Below, one piece after another: positions 61,638 to 64,000 of a stretch of DNA of 64,000 nucleotides (its first letter is position 1; every line of letters starts with the position of its first letter). The notes below the pieces were generated by a model, which made no database searches, was not told the DNA's origin, and was given only the letters and a program-made list of their open reading frames with translations. The stretch spans positions 37,697-101,696 of the forward strand of contig NZ_JASBRE010000022.1 of NCBI RefSeq assembly GCF_029960815.1. Direction: 5' to 3'. The DNA comes from Pseudomonas sp. AL03 (GTDB taxonomy: Bacteria; Pseudomonadota; Gammaproteobacteria; Pseudomonadales; Pseudomonadaceae). The position numbers and the translations under genes are program-made.

Positions 61638-61887
61638 GGGCCACCTCCAGAAACGCCAGCACGTCCTCGTCGATCCCCGGTACGCCGGGAAAACTCGCGG
61701 ACAGTCGATCAATGATCGCCGCAACGCTGCGCCGGCCGTCCACCAGATCGAGGATCTGCCCGGCACTGGTGTTGAGTTTGATCATGCCTTCAGGGTACAG
61801 CAGCACGTGACAGTCCTGACGAGGCTCCCATTGCAGGCGAAAACCCCGGCGCAGCGACGGTGATTGCTCGCGGTTGATCAGGCTCAC
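61615..61887 (-). CDS. pqqD: pyrroloquinoline quinone biosynthesis peptide chaperone PqqD
   Basis: A 90-residue RiPP-recognition protein that binds the PqqA peptide and presents it to PqqE. Typical blocks are LRRGFRLQWEPRQDCHVLLY, PEGMIKLNTSAGQILDLVDG and IIDRL. It starts at a GTG that overlaps the pqqC stop by four bases, and its end overlaps pqqE, so C, D and E are translationally coupled. Confidence 0.95.
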   Translation of the reverse strand: MSLINREQSPSLRRGFRLQWEPRQDCHVLLYPEGMIKLNTSAGQILDLVDGRRSVAAIIDRLSASFPGVPGIDEDVLAFLEVAHAQFWIE

Positions 61888-62636
61888 AGGGCAATCCCCC
61901 GGTGCCAGACGTTTTCAGTGGTGACGGTGTGATACGGCGGGCGTTCCAGCTCGTAGGCCAGGCTCATGGCGTCGAGCATGCTCCACAGTACGTCGAGCTT
62001 GAACTGCAGAATGTCCAGCATGCGTTGCTGGCCTTCGACCGTGACGTAGTGCGCCAAGGTGATGCGCAAACCATGCTCTACGTCGCGCCGTGCCTGACTC
62101 AGGCGAGTACGAAAATAGTCATAACCGCCGACGTCGATCCACGGGTAATGGGTCGGCCAGGCATCGAGCCGGGATTGGTGAATCTGTGGCGCAAACAGCT
62201 CGGTCAACGAACTGCTGGCGGCTTCTTGCCAACAGGCGCGGCGGGCGAAGTTGACATAGGCATCCACGGCGAAACGCACACCGGGCAACACCAGTTCCTG
62301 TGAGAGGATTTGCTCGCGATCCAGCCCCACCGCTTCGCCCAGCCGCAGCCAGGCTTCGATGCCGCCTTCGCTGCCGGGTGCGCCGTCGTGATCAAGGATC
62401 CGTTGCAGCCATTCCCGGCGCACGTCGCGGTCTGGACAGTTGGCGAGAATCGCTGCGTCCTTCAGGGGGATGTTTACCTGGTAATAGAAGCGATTGGCGA
62501 CCCAGCCTTGAATCTGCTCGCGACTGGAGCGCCCGGCGTACATGGCTTGGTGGAACGGGTGATGAATGTGGTAATAGGCGCCTTTGGCGCGCAGCGCCGC
62601 TTCGAATTCGCTGGGGGTCATTGCGGTGTCAGTCAT
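61884..62636 (-). CDS. pqqC: pyrroloquinoline-quinone synthase PqqC
   Basis: Cofactor-less oxidase performing ring closure and the final oxidation to PQQ. The 250 residues are a TenA-like helical bundle: KGAYYHIHHPFHQAMYAG, GWVANRFYYQVNIPLKDAAI, RILDHDGAPGSEGGIEAW and ELFAPQIHQSRLDAWPTHYP. A short gap with a REP element separates it from pqqB. Confidence 0.96.
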   Translation of the reverse strand: MTDTAMTPSEFEAALRAKGAYYHIHHPFHQAMYAGRSSREQIQGWVANRFYYQVNIPLKDAAILANCPDRDVRREWLQRILDHDGAPGSEGGIEAWLRLGEAVGLDREQILSQELVLPGVRFAVDAYVNFARRACWQEAASSSLTELFAPQIHQSRLDAWPTHYPWIDVGGYDYFRTRLSQARRDVEHGLRITLAHYVTVEGQQRMLDILQFKLDVLWSMLDAMSLAYELERPPYHTVTTENVWHRGIAL

Positions 62637-62678
62637 TGCGGTTCTCCTGGAAGCTCTGCTGTTTTTGGTCCAGCGCCT

Positions 62679-62757
62679 TCGCGGGCAAGCCTCGCTCCTA
62701 CAAATTCGATGTGATCTGTAGGAGCGAGCGGTGCGGCGATCCGACTTGCCCGCGAAA
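62679..62757. repeat. REP-type inverted repeat inside the pqq operon
   Basis: TTCGCGGGCAAGCCTCGCTCCTAC and, 17 bases later, GTAGGAGCGAGCGGTGCGGCGA ending in ACTTGCCCGCGAA form an inverted pair. It fills the 131-base gap between pqqB and pqqC. A single copy of the same family lies at 63944-63968. Confidence 0.85.
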
Positions 62758-62767
62758 GGGCCCTCCG

Positions 62768-63682
62768 CTACAGCACAATACTCATGCCGTCATAGGCCAC
62801 TTCAATCCCGTGTCGCTCCAGCAATGCCCTTTCGGCCGAGTCTTCATCGAGGATCGGGTTGGTGTTGTTGATGTGGATCAGCACCTTGCGCTGGCGGGTG
62901 AAACCTTCAAGGATTTCGAGCATTCCGCCAGGGCCGCTTTGCGACAGGTGACCCATTTCACTGCCCAGGTTCTGGCCGACTTCGCAGATTCGCATCTCGT
63001 TGTCGCGCCACAAGGTACCGTCCAGCAACAGGCAATCGGCGCGTTGCATCCAACTCAGGACTTCGTCGTCGACTTGACCCAGGCCTGGCGCATAGAACAG
63101 TGAGGCGCCGGTGCGTCGGTCTTCTACAAACAGCCCGATGGTGTCGCCCGGCTGCGGATTGCCGCGATTGGGCGAGTACGGCGGTGCGTTGCTCACCAAG
63201 GGGATCGCACGAAATTGCAGGTGCTCGCAGGCCGCGATGCTGAACGGTTCGCGGTCCAGTCCGACCGGTTGCCACTGCAACCCGCCGTTCCAATGCTTGA
63301 GCATGGTAAACAAGGGGAAGCCGCTGCTCAGGTCTTCATGGACGCGTTCGGTGCACCAGACCGAATGCGGGCAGCCTTCGCGCAGACTCAACAGGCCGGT
63401 GCAATGGTCGATCTGGCTGTCCAGCAGGACGACGCCGACGATCGCGGTATCACGCACCCGCCGCGCCGGTTGCAGCGGCGCGAAACTCTCGAGTTGTGCG
63501 CGAATGTCCGGTGAAGCATTGCACAGCACCCAATCCACACCGTTGTCGCTCAGGGCAATCGAGGACTGTGTGCGCCGTTGCGCCCGCAGGCTGCCATTGC
63601 GCATCGCAGCGCACTGGCGGCAGTTGCAATTCCATTGCGGAAAACCACCGCCAGCGGCGGATCCGAGAACGCGAATGTGCAT
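62768..63682 (-). CDS. pqqB: pyrroloquinoline quinone biosynthesis protein PqqB
   Basis: A 304-residue metallo-beta-lactamase fold protein of PQQ synthesis, thought to hydroxylate the tyrosine-derived part of the intermediate. The diagnostic start is MHIRVLGSAAGGGFPQWNCN with CRQCAAMRNG, followed by VVLLDSQIDHCTGLLSLREG and HINNTNPILDEDS near the end. GGAG precedes the ATG at 63682; the frame stays open 12 codons upstream. Confidence 0.95.
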   Translation of the reverse strand: MHIRVLGSAAGGGFPQWNCNCRQCAAMRNGSLRAQRRTQSSIALSDNGVDWVLCNASPDIRAQLESFAPLQPARRVRDTAIVGVVLLDSQIDHCTGLLSLREGCPHSVWCTERVHEDLSSGFPLFTMLKHWNGGLQWQPVGLDREPFSIAACEHLQFRAIPLVSNAPPYSPNRGNPQPGDTIGLFVEDRRTGASLFYAPGLGQVDDEVLSWMQRADCLLLDGTLWRDNEMRICEVGQNLGSEMGHLSQSGPGGMLEILEGFTRQRKVLIHINNTNPILDEDSAERALLERHGIEVAYDGMSIVL

Positions 63683-63737
63683 GGGCAATGCTCCAGAAGG
63701 CAGGCCCGGCCAACGCAACAGCTGGCCGGGTGAACAA

Positions 63738-63809
63738 TCAGCGGTTGGCGAAATACATCGTCACTTCGAAGCCAATGCGCAGATCGGTAAACGCGGGTTT
63801 AGTCCACAT
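63738..63809 (-). CDS. pqqA: PQQ precursor peptide PqqA
   Basis: A 23-residue peptide, MWTKPAFTDLRIGFEVTM followed by YFANR. Glu15 and Tyr19 are the residues that become PQQ. AAGAGGA lies upstream of the ATG. It is the first gene of the pqqABCDE cluster and lies 55 bases before pqqB. Confidence 0.95.
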   Translation of the reverse strand: MWTKPAFTDLRIGFEVTMYFANR

Positions 63810-63861
63810 GGGTCAATCCTCTTCTTGTGCCGGACGATTCCGGTAAAGCCATTAATGCACG

Positions 63862-63876
63862 GGGTGCCATGCACCC
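63862..63876. promoter_or_regulatory. small palindrome in the pqqA leader
   Basis: GGGTGC and GCACCC form a perfect six-base inverted pair around CAT, 53 bases before the pqqA start. It may be an operator or a small RNA hairpin. No database match can be claimed. Confidence 0.35.
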
Positions 63877-63943
63877 GAATGCTACTTTCGAACGAGGTGG
63901 CGGCGTGCATTGGTAGGGGGTGTTGCGGGGTGTCAGACACGGC

Positions 63944-63968
63944 CATTCGCGGGCAAGCCTCGCTCCTT
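63944..63968. repeat. single REP copy at the right edge
   Basis: CATTCGCGGGCAAGCCTCGCTCC matches one arm of the element at 62679-62757. No gene is seen between pqqA and the window end. Confidence 0.65.
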
Positions 63969-64000
63969 GTATGTTGACCCTGATTCCAACGAGAGAGGTT

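Overview
The window is a stretch of Pseudomonas chromosome, most likely from the P. fluorescens group. Codon use is GC-rich throughout. The order rnhA - methyltransferase - gloB - mltD - two YejA-like binding proteins - yejB/E/F-type transporter - fabI is, from memory, the order around PA1806-PA1815 of P. aeruginosa. The intergenic gaps carry several families of REP-type palindromes typical of fluorescent pseudomonads. No rRNA, tRNA, CRISPR array, prophage or transposase was seen.

Layout. 1-12.3 kb is a conserved housekeeping block: rnhA, a methyltransferase, gloB, mltD, the peptide ABC transporter operon (two solute-binding proteins, two permeases, one fused ATPase) and fabI. 12.3-19.3 kb is accessory metabolism: a decayed LysR gene beside a VOC protein, a degenerate GGDEF protein, a periplasmic molybdenum hydroxylase operon (2Fe-2S subunit, molybdopterin subunit, di-haem cytochrome), a second VOC protein, an AraC regulator and a LysE exporter. 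19.4-21.4 kb is a small AT-richer islet with a family-2 glycosyltransferase and a 2-oxoglutarate dioxygenase. 21.4-24.1 kb is an alkylation-repair cluster (ada, a PEP-mutase-like enzyme, an AlkA-type glycosylase). 24.0-27.2 kb holds a polyamine-type binding protein and agmatine deiminase behind a LysR regulator. 27.4-36.4 kb contains a GFA protein, miaE, a double universal stress protein, a DUF1289 protein, acnB behind a long structured leader, a SulP transporter and a serine/threonine-type transporter.

36.5-46.3 kb holds a TetR remnant, a 2-hydroxyacid dehydrogenase, an APH-type kinase with an SDR enzyme, a Gfo/Idh/MocA oxidoreductase, two small proteins, a triple-PAS LuxR regulator, an ECF41-type sigma factor with its carboxymuconolactone-decarboxylase partner and matching promoter, and a split YeeE/YedE pair. 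46.3-54.6 kb is a complete reductive pyrimidine catabolism locus: dihydropyrimidine dehydrogenase (two subunits), dihydropyrimidinase, beta-ureidopropionase, an NCS1 transporter and a RutR-like TetR regulator. Together these import uracil/thymine and convert it to beta-alanine or beta-aminoisobutyrate. Its divergent promoter region has a perfect 12-4-12 palindrome. 54.7-55.4 kb is a dead copC-copD pair. 55.7-57.4 kb is a uronate dehydrogenase plus an SMP-30 lactonase, consecutive steps of oxidative uronate catabolism. 57.5-63.8 kb is ercS-ercA and pqqE-D-C-B-A on the minus strand, for PQQ synthesis and signalling for PQQ-dependent alcohol oxidation.

The most notable non-coding signals are a nested hairpin leader before acnB, a REP doublet sitting inside the loop of what looks like a terminator (39.96-40.21 kb), the pyrimidine-locus palindrome, and the ECF41 target promoter. 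Gene loss is visible at four places: LysR, TetR, copC and copD.
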